From NCBI RefSeq assembly GCF_036002945.1, contig NZ_CP108529.1:7993001-8057000 (forward strand): a stretch of DNA of 64,000 bases. Reading direction: 5' to 3'. Position numbers and translations under genes: made by a program. The notes under the pieces are model-generated. The model had not been told where the DNA came from. It did no database searches and saw only the letters and a list, made by a program, of their open reading frames with translations. This DNA is from Streptomyces sp. NBC_01224. Lineage in GTDB: Bacteria; Actinomycetota; Actinomycetes; Streptomycetales; Streptomycetaceae. Shown piece after piece: positions 1 through 8,258 of the stretch (position 1 is the stretch's first letter; each line of letters starts with the position of its first letter).

Positions 1-2
1 TG

Positions 3-122
3 CTCGGCATGCGCGAGCGCACCGCGATGCTGGGAGGTGAACTCGCCACCGGAGCCACCCCTGACGGCGGCTACGAAGTGACTGCGACGCTGCCCACTCA
101 GCCCCCTGCCCCTCACGCATGA
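3..122 (+). CDS. Sensor histidine kinase, C-terminal end (partial)
   Basis: Only the last 39 codons are in the window; the gene begins upstream. The residues LGMRERTAMLGGEL match the G2-box end of the ATP-binding domain of NarL-type sensor kinases, where a GLGMRER-like motif closes the nucleotide pocket; the kinase at 58226-59467 ends with the closely similar GLAGMRERAAALGG. A response-regulator partner would be expected nearby, but the next gene is not one, so it may lie upstream. The stop codon lies inside the left arm of a terminator hairpin. Confidence 0.7.
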   Translation, partial: LGMRERTAMLGGELATGATPDGGYEVTATLPTQPPAPHA

Positions 123-152
123 CTTCCCGCCCCGTCGGCGCGGGAAGTCATG
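118..152 (+). terminator. Intrinsic terminator of the partial kinase gene
   Basis: A perfect 13-bp inverted repeat (118-130 and 140-152) encloses a 9-nt loop and overlaps the stop codon of the kinase. There is no long T-run, which is usual for Streptomyces terminators. Confidence 0.7.
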
Positions 153-397
153 CGTCCACGCGATGGCCACACAGCGCCGGGGTGCCGCGGGTGGCGTTCG
201 GTCCCATTTCGATCCGTTGGCCTACCTATGGTGTGCTTGGGCGGTCAATTGCTAGGCCATTGGCCCAATGATTTTCCTCTCGTTTGAGCCATGGGCTGCA
301 AAGATGTTGTGATGTACCCGTCGATGGCGCTGCGGATCCCCGCGGCGCCTTTTTCATGCCGGTGTGCAGGGCCGGTGTGCAGGAGCGGGAGCATGCC

Positions 398-1903
398 GTG
401 CTGAAGAGGATGTTCGTTTCCCCGGACCCGGGCCGACTGCGGCTGCGCAGCGGTCTCCGGGCCGTCCTCGGCATCGGGCTGGCCGTCGTGGTGTGCGCTC
501 TGGCCGGTCACTCGCTTGTCGCGGCCGTCACCGGCGGGCTTGCCGCGCTGCTGGCCCTGTTCACGGTGCTGGACGCCACGGTGCGCGATCAGGCGATCAC
601 CACCGCCCTGCTGCCCGCCGCCGGTTTCCCCGTGCTCGCCCTTGCTGCCGGGCTTCACGATCATCCATTGGCACGGGACGCGGCCTTTCTCGCGGTCATG
701 GGTCTGGGCGTGTACGCCCGACGATGGGGGCCGCGCGGCCACTCACTGGGCATGTTCGCCTTCATGGCCTTCTTCACCACGCAGTTCCTCCACACGCTGC
801 CCGGGCAGTTGCCAGAGCTGTACTCCGCGGTCGCCCTCTCCTTGCTCGCCTCGTCGACCGTCCGCTTCGGGCTGTGGTGCTACGAGCGCCGGCTGCCCGC
901 TGCCGCCGTACCCACCCCGGCGACCGGCAGGGGGCTGGCCCGCGTGACCACGCGCCAGGCGATTCAGGCGACCGTCGGCGGAGCCCTCGCGCTCACGGCG
1001 GGGCTGCTCCTCTCCGAGCAGCGCTGGTACTGGGCCGTGGGCGCCACATGGTGGGTCTTCGTGAACACCGCCTCGCGCGGCGAGACGCTGGTACGGGGCT
1101 TCCGCAGGGTCCTGGGAACACTGATCGGCATCCCCATCGGCCTGGCCGTCGTCGTTCCGCTGCACGGTGCTGCCGTGCCCAGCGCGGTCGTCGTCGCGAT
1201 CGGCGTCTTCGGGATCTTCTACACCGCTGCCGTCTCGTACACCTGGATGGTGTTCTCCGTGACGGTGATGGCGGGGACGCTCTACGGACTCCTCGGCGTG
1301 CTGGACCCGGCCCTGCTCATGCTGCGGCTCACCGAGACCGGTGCCGGAGCGCTCGGTGCGATGCTCGCGGTGCTCCTCGTGCTGCCGGTCACCACACACG
1401 CCACGACCGACGCATGGATCCAGCGGGCCCTGCGCTGCGTGCACGCCTGCACCGCGGAAGCCGCAGCGCGACTCTCCGGCTCGACAACCGCCGGCCCGGC
1501 GACCCGCATCGCCGAGCTGGAGGCGCTCCTCGGGCGGGTGCGGCTGTCCCTGGCCCCGCTGGTGCATCCGCTGAGCCCACTGCGCGCCCGAAAGGCCCGC
1601 GCAGGACAGGTGCTCGCTCTGCTGGACACATGCGCACGCGAGGTGCGCGGACTGGCCTCCGTCGCTGCGGACCCGGAAGCGTCCCACGACGCCCGCCTCG
1701 CTGCTGCCTGCTGGCGCGTCGAAGCCTCCGTGGAGGCGTTGACGGCCCCGGATCGGCCGCAGCGGGCGGGCGTGCCGGGCATCCCGCCGCACCAGACCGG
1801 CGCAGAGCCCGCGCTCGCCCACCTGCACGGTCTGGAGCGGGCACTCGCCGAGCTGGCCGCCCCGCTGCACAGCGATCCGCGCGCCCCGTTGATCGGTGTG
1901 TGA
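398..1903 (+). CDS. FUSC family membrane protein
   Basis: Membrane protein of the fusaric-acid-resistance/aromatic acid exporter (FUSC, YccS-like) superfamily. Several hydrophobic segments occupy the first 150 residues. A second block begins near RQAIQATVGGALAL and contains the family signature: YWAVGATWWVF, then a charged loop RGETLVRGFRRVLGTLIG, then further membrane helices. The C-terminal 150 residues are cytoplasmic and helical. I chose GTG 398 because a GGGAG sits 6 nt before it; ATG 410 is also possible, and longer in-frame extensions lack a ribosome site. Efflux of an aromatic compound is inferred from the family; the substrate is unknown. It stands alone between two promoters. Confidence 0.75.
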   Translation: MLKRMFVSPDPGRLRLRSGLRAVLGIGLAVVVCALAGHSLVAAVTGGLAALLALFTVLDATVRDQAITTALLPAAGFPVLALAAGLHDHPLARDAAFLAVMGLGVYARRWGPRGHSLGMFAFMAFFTTQFLHTLPGQLPELYSAVALSLLASSTVRFGLWCYERRLPAAAVPTPATGRGLARVTTRQAIQATVGGALALTAGLLLSEQRWYWAVGATWWVFVNTASRGETLVRGFRRVLGTLIGIPIGLAVVVPLHGAAVPSAVVVAIGVFGIFYTAAVSYTWMVFSVTVMAGTLYGLLGVLDPALLMLRLTETGAGALGAMLAVLLVLPVTTHATTDAWIQRALRCVHACTAEAAARLSGSTTAGPATRIAELEALLGRVRLSLAPLVHPLSPLRARKARAGQVLALLDTCAREVRGLASVAADPEASHDARLAAACWRVEASVEALTAPDRPQRAGVPGIPPHQTGAEPALAHLHGLERALAELAAPLHSDPRAPLIGV

Positions 1904-1937
1904 AGCGCCCCCGCGGAGCCGGCCGGCAACCCGAGAC

Positions 1938-1953
1938 CTTGGTCTAGACCTCG
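1938..1953. promoter_or_regulatory. Candidate DasR-responsive element (dre)
   Basis: CTTGGTCTAGACCTCG contains the perfect 10-bp palindrome GGTCTAGACC (1941-1950). This is the core of the published DasR consensus, roughly ACTGGTCTAGACCACT. It lies about 80 bp upstream of the lactonase start, a plausible promoter position. DasR senses glucosamine-6-phosphate, so the lactonase may belong to the aminosugar regulon; that is inference from the motif. Confidence 0.6.
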
Positions 1954-2033
1954 ATGGGTCGACTGCTACCGTCGCCCCGGAAGATCACGACGCCACGAAC
2001 GGTCGTGCTCAGTCGGCGGAGAGGGGCAGTGCG

Positions 2034-3119
2034 GTGACAAGCAGTGCGGTGGGCAGCGGCAACGGCGCGGGACGGGCATTCATCGGGTCGTTCACCTCGG
2101 CGGGCGGGCGGGGTATCACCGCCGCCGCCGTGGATCAGGAGACCGGGGCCCTGACCGTCCTAGGCTCGACGGACACCGTTCCCGATCCCTCGTATCTCGT
2201 CCTGGGGCGCGGGCCGGGTCCGGGTGGCAGGGCGCTCTACACGGTCAGTGAGACCGAGCACGGTGCGGCCGCCGCACTCGACATCACCGGCGATGTGCCG
2301 CGGCCGGTCGGCGAGATCCGACCGGTGGAAGGCGCTGGTCCGACCCATCTCGCGCTCGCGGGCGGTCATCTGCTCACCGCCAATTACGGCTCCGGCAGCG
2401 TCACCGCTCTGTCGGTGCGGGAGGATGGTTCCCTCGGCGCCGTCACCGCCGTGCTCAGGCACGAGGGCAGCGGTCCGGACGCCGACCGTCAGCGGGGCCC
2501 GCACGCACACCAGGTGCTGCCGGACCCGTCGGGGAACTGGGTGCTCAGTGTTGACCTCGGGACCGACTCCATACGGATCTGCTCGCTCGACACGATCACC
2601 GGGGTGTTGCGGCTGCACGGCGAGACGGCCCTGCGGCCGGGCACGGGCCCGCGCCACCTGGCCTTCCACCCTGCGGGCAGTCACACCTACGTCCTGAACG
2701 AACTCGAACCGACCGTCACCATATGCAGGTGGGACGCGGCCGCGGGAGTCCTGGAACCGGTCGCTGAGACGTCCGTGCTGCCCGAGGAATCGGCGCGTGG
2801 CGGGGACACGGCGACCTACCCGTCCGAGGTGGTCGTCTCGCACGACGGACGGTTCCTCTGGACGGCCAACCGGGGGCACGACAGCATCTCCGTTCTCGCG
2901 CTCGACGGAACGGGCGAGAAGGCGACGCTGGTCACGACCGTGGGCTGCGGCGGGCACTGGCCGCGCGATCTCGCGCTCGATCCCACCGGCCGATGGCTGT
3001 ACGCGGCCAATGAGCGGTCCGGGAACGTCAGCTGGTTCGCCGTCGACCCGGCGACCGGCATCCCGCGCCGCGCGGGCTCGCTGAAGGCCCCTGCCGCGTC
3101 CTGCGTGATCTTCGCCTGA
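2034..3119 (+). CDS. Lactonase family beta-propeller protein (6-phosphogluconolactonase type)
   Basis: A 361-residue protein of the seven-bladed lactonase family (YbhE/Pgl type). Blade repeats such as AFIGSFTSAGGRGI, GPRHLAFHPAGSHTYVLNELEPTVT, PSEVVVSHDGRFLWTANRGHDSISV and WPRDLALDPTGRWLYAANE run through the protein. Length is typical for the family. GTG 2034 was chosen because a GGAGAGG lies about 10 nt upstream; GTG 2049 is an alternative. It would hydrolyse 6-phosphogluconolactone or another sugar lactone in the cytoplasm; no signal peptide is seen. A DasR-like operator precedes it, which hints at control by aminosugar supply. Confidence 0.8.
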   Translation: MTSSAVGSGNGAGRAFIGSFTSAGGRGITAAAVDQETGALTVLGSTDTVPDPSYLVLGRGPGPGGRALYTVSETEHGAAAALDITGDVPRPVGEIRPVEGAGPTHLALAGGHLLTANYGSGSVTALSVREDGSLGAVTAVLRHEGSGPDADRQRGPHAHQVLPDPSGNWVLSVDLGTDSIRICSLDTITGVLRLHGETALRPGTGPRHLAFHPAGSHTYVLNELEPTVTICRWDAAAGVLEPVAETSVLPEESARGGDTATYPSEVVVSHDGRFLWTANRGHDSISVLALDGTGEKATLVTTVGCGGHWPRDLALDPTGRWLYAANERSGNVSWFAVDPATGIPRRAGSLKAPAASCVIFA

Positions 3120-3140
3120 CATCACGCCACGCACAGCCGA

Positions 3141-3179
3141 ATCGCCGGGCGGACAGAAAGATCAAGCCCGCCCGGCGAT
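3141..3179 (+). terminator. Terminator of the lactonase gene
   Basis: Perfect 12-bp stem (3141-3152 with 3168-3179), 15-nt loop, 21 nt after the lactonase stop codon. Confidence 0.7.
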
Positions 3180-3189
3180 CGATGACAGA

Positions 3190-3215
3190 CCGATGCCGGG
3201 CGTGCCCGGCATCGG
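3190..3215 (-). terminator. Terminator of the chelatase-like gene
   Basis: A 12-bp inverted repeat with only 2 nt between the arms (3190-3201, 3204-3215) lies immediately after the stop codon of the minus-strand gene, back to back with the lactonase terminator. Confidence 0.7.
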
Positions 3216-3216
3216 T

Positions 3217-4140
3217 TCAGTGCGTCTGAGCACCCTGCGGCGTCGCCGGCGTGATACCGAGCGCCGTCGTGTACATCGACAGCACGAGCTTGCCGATCGC
3301 CGGATATGCGCCGAGCGGCTCGGCCGTCGCGCAGCCCGCCTCCTTCGCGGCGGCGTCCAGCAGCCCTTCGGCCACCTCGGGGCCGACGAGGTACGGAGCC
3401 AGCGCGAGCTGCACCGAGCCGGAGCTCGTGAGCTGCTCTGCGATCGACGCGACGGAACCCTCCACATCGAGTGCGGCGGCCATCACCGGTACCGCGAGCC
3501 GGGCAGCCAGCAGCATGCCGGTGATCCCGGCGGCCTGCACGGCCTCCTCGCCACCCACCGTGGCCAGCACGATGCCGTCGGCGGCCGTGGCCACCGTGAA
3601 GAGCCTGGCACGGTCGGCGCGGGCCAGACCGGCCTCGGAGAGGCGTACGTGCAGCGCCTCGGCGAGCAGCGGGTGCGGGCCGAGTACATCGGTCAGCTCG
3701 ACCTGCGTACCGCTGTCCATCACGGCCTGCCGTATCCGCCGGATCAGGGCGCTGTCCGGCCCCGCGAGCAGCGGCACCACGACGGCGGACGGACCCTCGG
3801 GCTCGGCGACCTCGCGGCCCGCGGCCTGCGCCTGCTCGAAGCGCGCGATGCGCTCGGCGGCGCTGTGGGTGAGTACGGACGAGAGCTTCGGGTACTCGGC
3901 ATCGTCGCCGTCGAGATAGCCGATCCGGGCATTGAGGCCGGGCAGCTCGGAACGGGCGATGCTGATCACCTCTTCGGCCAGGCTGCGCGTGGCCGAAGAG
4001 GGGGTACCGGGAACGGCGAGAACGAGCGCGGCAGCGCCCTCAGGTGCGACCACGGGCTCCGGGCGGCGGTGCCGTCCGGACTGGCGAGGTCGCGGCATTC
4101 GTACAGGCAGGCCGGAAGCGGGCCCAGTGGGGGTGCTCAT
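3217..4140 (-). CDS. Sirohydrochlorin chelatase-like (CbiX family) protein
   Basis: A 307-residue two-domain protein with the CbiX/CbiK-type fold. The second repeat shows characteristic stretches GPHPLLAEALHVRL, LALAPYLVGPEVAEGL and AEPLGAYPAIGKLVLSMY. Family members insert Co or Fe into sirohydrochlorin using a histidine in an early HGS motif. Here that position reads VPGTP, and the second domain has VVVPLLAGP where a histidine often follows, so canonical metal-binding histidines are missing. It may have a divergent or non-catalytic role. The start is an ATG with a hydrophilic leader; a shorter start is possible. It is monocistronic with its own terminator. Confidence 0.65.
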   Translation of the reverse strand: MSTPTGPASGLPVRMPRPRQSGRHRRPEPVVAPEGAAALVLAVPGTPSSATRSLAEEVISIARSELPGLNARIGYLDGDDAEYPKLSSVLTHSAAERIARFEQAQAAGREVAEPEGPSAVVVPLLAGPDSALIRRIRQAVMDSGTQVELTDVLGPHPLLAEALHVRLSEAGLARADRARLFTVATAADGIVLATVGGEEAVQAAGITGMLLAARLAVPVMAAALDVEGSVASIAEQLTSSGSVQLALAPYLVGPEVAEGLLDAAAKEAGCATAEPLGAYPAIGKLVLSMYTTALGITPATPQGAQTH

Positions 4141-4259
4141 GGCGCCGCATGCTACTGGTTTTGGGTGCCCCTCTGTTCGGGGAGGGCCCGGCCGGGTGTT
4201 ATCTGTCCGCTTTTATCCGATGAGAGGCTTACCGGCTGACTGTCCCGCTCTGTCGGTGC

Positions 4260-5315
4260 CTATCCGGGCTCCTGCTCAGGCCCATGACCGGGTACGCAGA
4301 GCAACGTCGGATGGCGGGGCAGTCGCAGATCCCCGGCGGCCAACGCCTGAGCGATGGACAGTGCACCGGTCAGCGGATCACCCGAACCGGGGACCGTCCG
4401 TGCCTGCGGGAGCTGCCGGGACAGTTCCTCTCGCAGCGGTACGAGCAGTGGATCACCCATCCGGAACAAGCCGCCCGTCAGGGCCACTTCGCACGGTTCG
4501 TTGTCGGCCCCGGCCTTCGGACACACCGCCGCGGCCGCCTCCGCGATATGTCCGGCGGCCTCGCGCAGAATGCCCGCGGCGACCGGATCATGCCCGGCGC
4601 ACGCGGCGACCTCGGGCGCGAACGAGGCCAGCACGGCAGGCCGGTCGGTGCGCGGATACAGCAGTCCCGGCAGCTCCGGCGCCGGCCCGAACACCGCCTC
4701 CAGCCGGGCCAGCAGTGCGGCGGATCCACCGCGCCGCCCGTCATGGGCGCGCATGGCCGCATCGAGCCCGGCCCGCCCGATCCACGCGCCGCCCCCACTG
4801 TCACCCAGCAGATGACCCCAGCCGTCGGCCCGGCGCCAGCTCGTCAGATCCGTGCCCAGCGCGATCATGCCCGTGCCGCCCGCGACGACCGCCCCCGGGC
4901 GCTGACCGACCGCACCCGCGTAAGCGGTCACCGCGTCGGCGGCGAGAGCCAGCCGACGCATCCCGAGCGCGCTCTCCAGGGCCGAAGGCAGCTCGGCGCG
5001 CAACTGTCCGCCGAGCGTCGCCATACCGGCGGCGCCGATCGCCACGGCGGCGATCCCGGCGTCGTCACCGCTGCCGTGCTGCTCCAGCAGCCGGCGGGCG
5101 GCGGGCAGCAGTTGCTCCAGAAGATGGCCCGCATCGATCCCCGCAGGCCCGGTGCGTACCGGCTCGGCGCAGACGGTCGTGCCCACCGGGGCGGACATGC
5201 CGACGTTGCTCAGCGCCACCCGCAATCCGGAACCGCCCGAGTCCACGCCGAGCACGAACGGCCCCGGCGTACCCGTCGCGCCGGCCGATGCGTCCGTCTC
5301 CGTCCGCGCCGTCAC
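4260..5315 (-). CDS. nagK: N-acetylglucosamine kinase (BadF/BadG ATPase family)
   Basis: A 351-residue sugar kinase of the ASKHA fold. The phosphate-1 motif GVDSGGSGLRVAL is near the N-terminus. VVAGGTGMIALG (phosphate 2) and GWGHLLGDSGGGAWIG follow, the usual pattern of GlcNAc/glucosamine kinases. I start it at GTG 5315 because GGTGGAGG lies 5 nt upstream; the open frame continues much further but without coding character. It would phosphorylate GlcNAc or glucosamine with ATP in the cytoplasm. A DasR-like operator is 2.3 kb away before the lactonase, so both may serve aminosugar use, but no dre is visible before this gene. Confidence 0.75.
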   Translation of the reverse strand: MTARTETDASAGATGTPGPFVLGVDSGGSGLRVALSNVGMSAPVGTTVCAEPVRTGPAGIDAGHLLEQLLPAARRLLEQHGSGDDAGIAAVAIGAAGMATLGGQLRAELPSALESALGMRRLALAADAVTAYAGAVGQRPGAVVAGGTGMIALGTDLTSWRRADGWGHLLGDSGGGAWIGRAGLDAAMRAHDGRRGGSAALLARLEAVFGPAPELPGLLYPRTDRPAVLASFAPEVAACAGHDPVAAGILREAAGHIAEAAAAVCPKAGADNEPCEVALTGGLFRMGDPLLVPLREELSRQLPQARTVPGSGDPLTGALSIAQALAAGDLRLPRHPTLLCVPGHGPEQEPG

Positions 5316-5531
5316 GACAGCCTCCACCGGGCGCAACGAGCACCGCCGCTTTCCGGCGAACGCCTGTGTGACCTCATGGACCGGCTCCAGACAGAGAAGA
5401 GGTGAGAAGAGGAATGACGGCGGCAGCCTATCCCGAGTCCCGGATGCGGGACTTCGGGGCGCAGGAGACCGGCTGCGGAAGCCGCCATAGCGGCGAGGAG
5501 CGGGTCCAGTACGCCGGTAGAGTGATGCTTC

Positions 5532-6209
5532 GTGGCACCACGACCGTTGAATGAAGTAGTCGAGCCCGGCTGGGCCGAGGCGCTGGCCCCTGTGGCCGGA
5601 CGCATCGCCGCGATGGGCGATTTCCTCCGTGCGGAGGTCGCGGCCGGCCGCACTTATCTGCCGGCCGGCGCGAACGTTCTGCGCGCATTCCAGCAACCCT
5701 TTGACGAGGTACGTGTCCTGATCGTCGGTCAGGACCCCTACCCGACACCCGGGATGGCCATGGGGCTGAGTTTCTCCGTGGCCCCCGAGGTGCGTCAGCT
5801 GCCCGGCAGTCTGGAGAACATCTTCCGGGAGCTGCACACGGACCTGGGGCTCCCGCGACCGTCCAACGGCGATCTGACGCCCTGGACGCGCCAAGGCGTG
5901 CTGCTGCTGAACAGGGCGCTGACCACGGCGCCCCGCAAACCGGGCGCGCATCGCGGCAAGGGCTGGGAAGAAGTGACCGAGCAGGCCATCCGGGCCCTGG
6001 CGGCGCGTGGCAAGCCCCTGGTGTCAGTGCTGTGGGGGCGCGACGCCCGTAATCTGCGGCCGTTCCTCGACGGCTTCCCGGCGATCGAGTCCGCGCACCC
6101 CTCGCCGATGTCGGCGGACCGCGGCTTCTTCGGCTCGCGCCCGTTCAGCCGCACCAATGAACTCCTGCTCCGCCAGGGGGCTCAGCCGGTGGACTGGCAG
6201 CTGCCGTGA
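5532..6209 (+). CDS. ung: Uracil-DNA glycosylase, family 1
   Basis: A 225-residue enzyme that excises uracil from DNA, the first step of base excision repair. The water-activating motif GQDPYP is at residues 66-71 with catalytic Asp68; the leucine-loop motif HPSPMS is at 189-194. GVLLLN and the length are also typical. Position 71 is Pro rather than the His of the Escherichia coli motif; PYPTPG at this place is a common actinobacterial variant as I recall it. GTG 5532 is the start. It is divergent from the kinase gene and convergent with the next gene, separated by a hairpin. Confidence 0.92.
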   Translation: MAPRPLNEVVEPGWAEALAPVAGRIAAMGDFLRAEVAAGRTYLPAGANVLRAFQQPFDEVRVLIVGQDPYPTPGMAMGLSFSVAPEVRQLPGSLENIFRELHTDLGLPRPSNGDLTPWTRQGVLLLNRALTTAPRKPGAHRGKGWEEVTEQAIRALAARGKPLVSVLWGRDARNLRPFLDGFPAIESAHPSPMSADRGFFGSRPFSRTNELLLRQGAQPVDWQLP

Positions 6210-6217
6210 GCCGAAGC

Positions 6218-6242
6218 CGCCGCCGGTGCGGGACCGGCGGCG
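6218..6242. terminator. Bidirectional terminator after ung
   Basis: Perfect 10-bp stem (6218-6227 with 6233-6242), 5-nt loop, between convergent genes. Confidence 0.6.
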
Positions 6243-6267
6243 AAGCTCCCGCTGACGACCACACCGG

Positions 6268-7356
6268 TCAAGTGCTGATGACCGCCGCCCGGACGCACAG
6301 GACGTCCGGCAGGTGTGAGGCGAGCTGCTGCCAGCTGTCCCCGTCGTCCGCGCTCGCATACACCTCGCCGTTGCGATTGCCGAAGTAGACGCCCGCGGGG
6401 TCGGCGTCGTCCGTACACAGCGCATCGCGCAGCACCGTGCCGTAATGCGTCTCCTCGGGCAGGCCCGCCGAAAGAGGCTCCCAGGTGCTGCCCGCGTCGC
6501 CCGTGCGGAAGACCCGGCAGCGGTGCTCGGCCGGCACGCGGTCGGCGTCGGCGTTGATCGGGAAGAGGTACGCCGTGTCCGCGCGGTGCGGGTGCGCCGC
6601 TGCGGCGAATCCGAAATCGGAGGGCAGGCCCCGGCCGATGTCCGTCCAGTTGTCCCCGGAGTCGTCGCTCCGGAACACTCCCCAGTGGTTCTGGAGGTAG
6701 AGCCGGTCGGGATCGACCGCGTCCCGGGCCACCTTGTGGACGCACTGACCGAACTCCGGATCCGGGTCGGGGAGGAAGACCGCCGACACTCCCTTGTTCG
6801 ACGGAGCCCAGCTCGCACCGCCGTCCTTGGTGCGGAACACCCCGGCCGTGGAGACCGCGACCGTCACGGCCCGGGCATCCCTGGGGTCCGTGAGGATCGT
6901 GTGCAGACCCTCACCGCCCCCGCCCGGCACCCACTTCGAACGCGTCGGATGCTCCCACAGCGGGCGGACCAGCTCGAAGGACACCCCGCCGTCCTGAGAC
7001 CGGAACAGCGCCGCCGGCTCGGTCCCCGCGTACACGACATCGGGCGCCTCGGGGCCCGCCGGGTGGAGCTGCCAGACCCGCTCCAGCGATGCCTCGGTGA
7101 ACTGAGGGAACTTCACGGCCGGTTGCTGTGGTTCGACCCAGGTGCTGCCCAGGTCGTCGGAGCGGAAGACCGAGGGGCCCCAGTGCGCGCTGTCCCCGCC
7201 GACCAGCAGTCGGGGGACCTGCCTGCGGGTGTCGATGGCGATCGAATAGATCGCCTGGGCATTGAAATGCGGGCCGTCGAACTCCCACGTGCGACCGCGC
7301 CTGCGGCCGATGAAGAGTCCCTTGCGGGTGCCCACGGTGAGTAGTACGTCGGTCAT
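6268..7356 (-). CDS. BNR/WD40-type beta-propeller protein, sialidase-like fold
   Basis: A 362-residue protein made of repeated BNR (Asp-box) blades: VFRSDDLGSTWVE, LFRSQDGGVSFELV, VFRTKDGGASWAPS, VFRSDDSGDNWTDI, VFRTGDAGSTWEPL and YASADDGDSWQQL. These S/T-x-D-x-G-x-T/S-W motifs mark a six- or seven-bladed propeller. No signal peptide and no sialidase catalytic residues are evident, so it is probably not a true sialidase. ATG 7356 has GGGAGGT 6 nt upstream. It faces away from the cupin gene and shares a 185-bp regulatory region with it. Function unknown. Confidence 0.7.
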   Translation of the reverse strand: MTDVLLTVGTRKGLFIGRRRGRTWEFDGPHFNAQAIYSIAIDTRRQVPRLLVGGDSAHWGPSVFRSDDLGSTWVEPQQPAVKFPQFTEASLERVWQLHPAGPEAPDVVYAGTEPAALFRSQDGGVSFELVRPLWEHPTRSKWVPGGGGEGLHTILTDPRDARAVTVAVSTAGVFRTKDGGASWAPSNKGVSAVFLPDPDPEFGQCVHKVARDAVDPDRLYLQNHWGVFRSDDSGDNWTDIGRGLPSDFGFAAAAHPHRADTAYLFPINADADRVPAEHRCRVFRTGDAGSTWEPLSAGLPEETHYGTVLRDALCTDDADPAGVYFGNRNGEVYASADDGDSWQQLASHLPDVLCVRAAVIST

Positions 7357-7493
7357 GGCCGAACCTCCCGAAACGCCGTTGTGTCGGATACGGGCCAGTC
7401 TGCACCCCACCACTGACAGTGACCCGCAGGGCAGCTCCGGTCACCCGGGCCCTGTTGCTTCCACGGCCGGCGAAGGTACGGTGCAGCACGTAT

Positions 7494-7507
7494 GGAAAGC
7501 GCTTGCC
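7494..7507. promoter_or_regulatory. Palindrome around AAGCGCTT between divergent genes
   Basis: GGAAAGCGCTTGCC holds the 8-bp palindrome AAGCGCTT (7497-7504). It lies 34 bp before the cupin start and 138 bp before the BNR gene start. LacI-type and some TetR-type operators have this core; the regulator is unknown. The same core recurs upstream of etfB. Confidence 0.35.
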
Positions 7508-7541
7508 GCAGCCGCCGACGCAGAGAGACCGAGGAGTAGCC

Positions 7542-8258
7542 GTGCCGACCTTCGAGGGGCTGCCCGGTGCCGTCGCCGTTTCCCACCTGCGGGTCTACGA
7601 CTGGCCCACCGCGGACGGCCTGCGCGGCGGGACGCCCCATCTCCACCTCACCTGCTCCGAGGGGTATGTGGTGGTCGGGGGCACGGGCTCGGTGCAGACC
7701 CTCACCGCGTCGGGGTTCCGGCAGACGCCGCTGGCTCCGGGTGCCCTGGTCTGGTTCACGCCGGGCACGATCCACCGCCTGGTCAACGAGGACGGGTTGC
7801 GCATCGTCGTCCTCATGGAGAACAGCGGGCTGCCCGAGGCCGGTGACGCCGTACTCACTCTGCCGCCCCGCCGCCTCGCGGACCCCGACGCCTACCGGGC
7901 GGCGGTCGTCCTTCCCGTCGACGGCTCCGAAGAGGAACAGGAGCGGGCCGCCCGCGCCCGCCGTGATCTCGCCGTCGAGGGTTTTCTCGCGCTGCGCCGG
8001 GCGACCGAGGCGGGTGACCCCGAACCGCTCGCCGACTTCCACCGGGCCGCCGCCGCACTCGTACGCCCGAGGGCCGAGGACTGGCGGGGGCGCTGGCAGA
8101 AGGGGGCCGCCGCCGCGTCCGAGGTGACCGGCGGACAGCTCGACGCTCTGGCGCGCGGTGACAGCGGATACCTCGCCGACGCCTGTGTGCACGCCGAACA
8201 GCCCTCCGGGTACGGAAAGTTCGGCATGTGCGGCCGTCTGGACGTCTACCGCGGCTGA
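7542..8258 (+). CDS. Cupin domain-containing protein
   Basis: A 238-residue protein with a conserved single-domain cupin in the first 110 residues: PHLHLTCSEGYVVVGGTGSVQTL supplies the first cupin motif and LVWFTPGTIHRLVNEDGLRIVVLMEN the second. H and E residues suitable for metal binding are present. The C-terminal half is helical. GTG 7542 has GAGGAG 5 nt upstream. No enzymatic role can be assigned; sugar or aldose-metabolite binding is possible. Its last 13 bp overlap the end of the convergent acetyltransferase gene. Confidence 0.7.
   Translation: MPTFEGLPGAVAVSHLRVYDWPTADGLRGGTPHLHLTCSEGYVVVGGTGSVQTLTASGFRQTPLAPGALVWFTPGTIHRLVNEDGLRIVVLMENSGLPEAGDAVLTLPPRRLADPDAYRAAVVLPVDGSEEEQERAARARRDLAVEGFLALRRATEAGDPEPLADFHRAAAALVRPRAEDWRGRWQKGAAAASEVTGGQLDALARGDSGYLADACVHAEQPSGYGKFGMCGRLDVYRG

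Noticed and set aside
3193..4239. Long open frame on the plus strand opposite the chelatase-like gene
   Set aside because: Arg/Gly/His-rich composition and perfect opposition to a well-supported gene; a shadow of high-GC third positions.
4260..5951. Longer 563-residue version of the N-acetylglucosamine kinase
   Set aside because: The extra N-terminal part lies antisense to ung, and an excellent ribosome site precedes GTG 5315.
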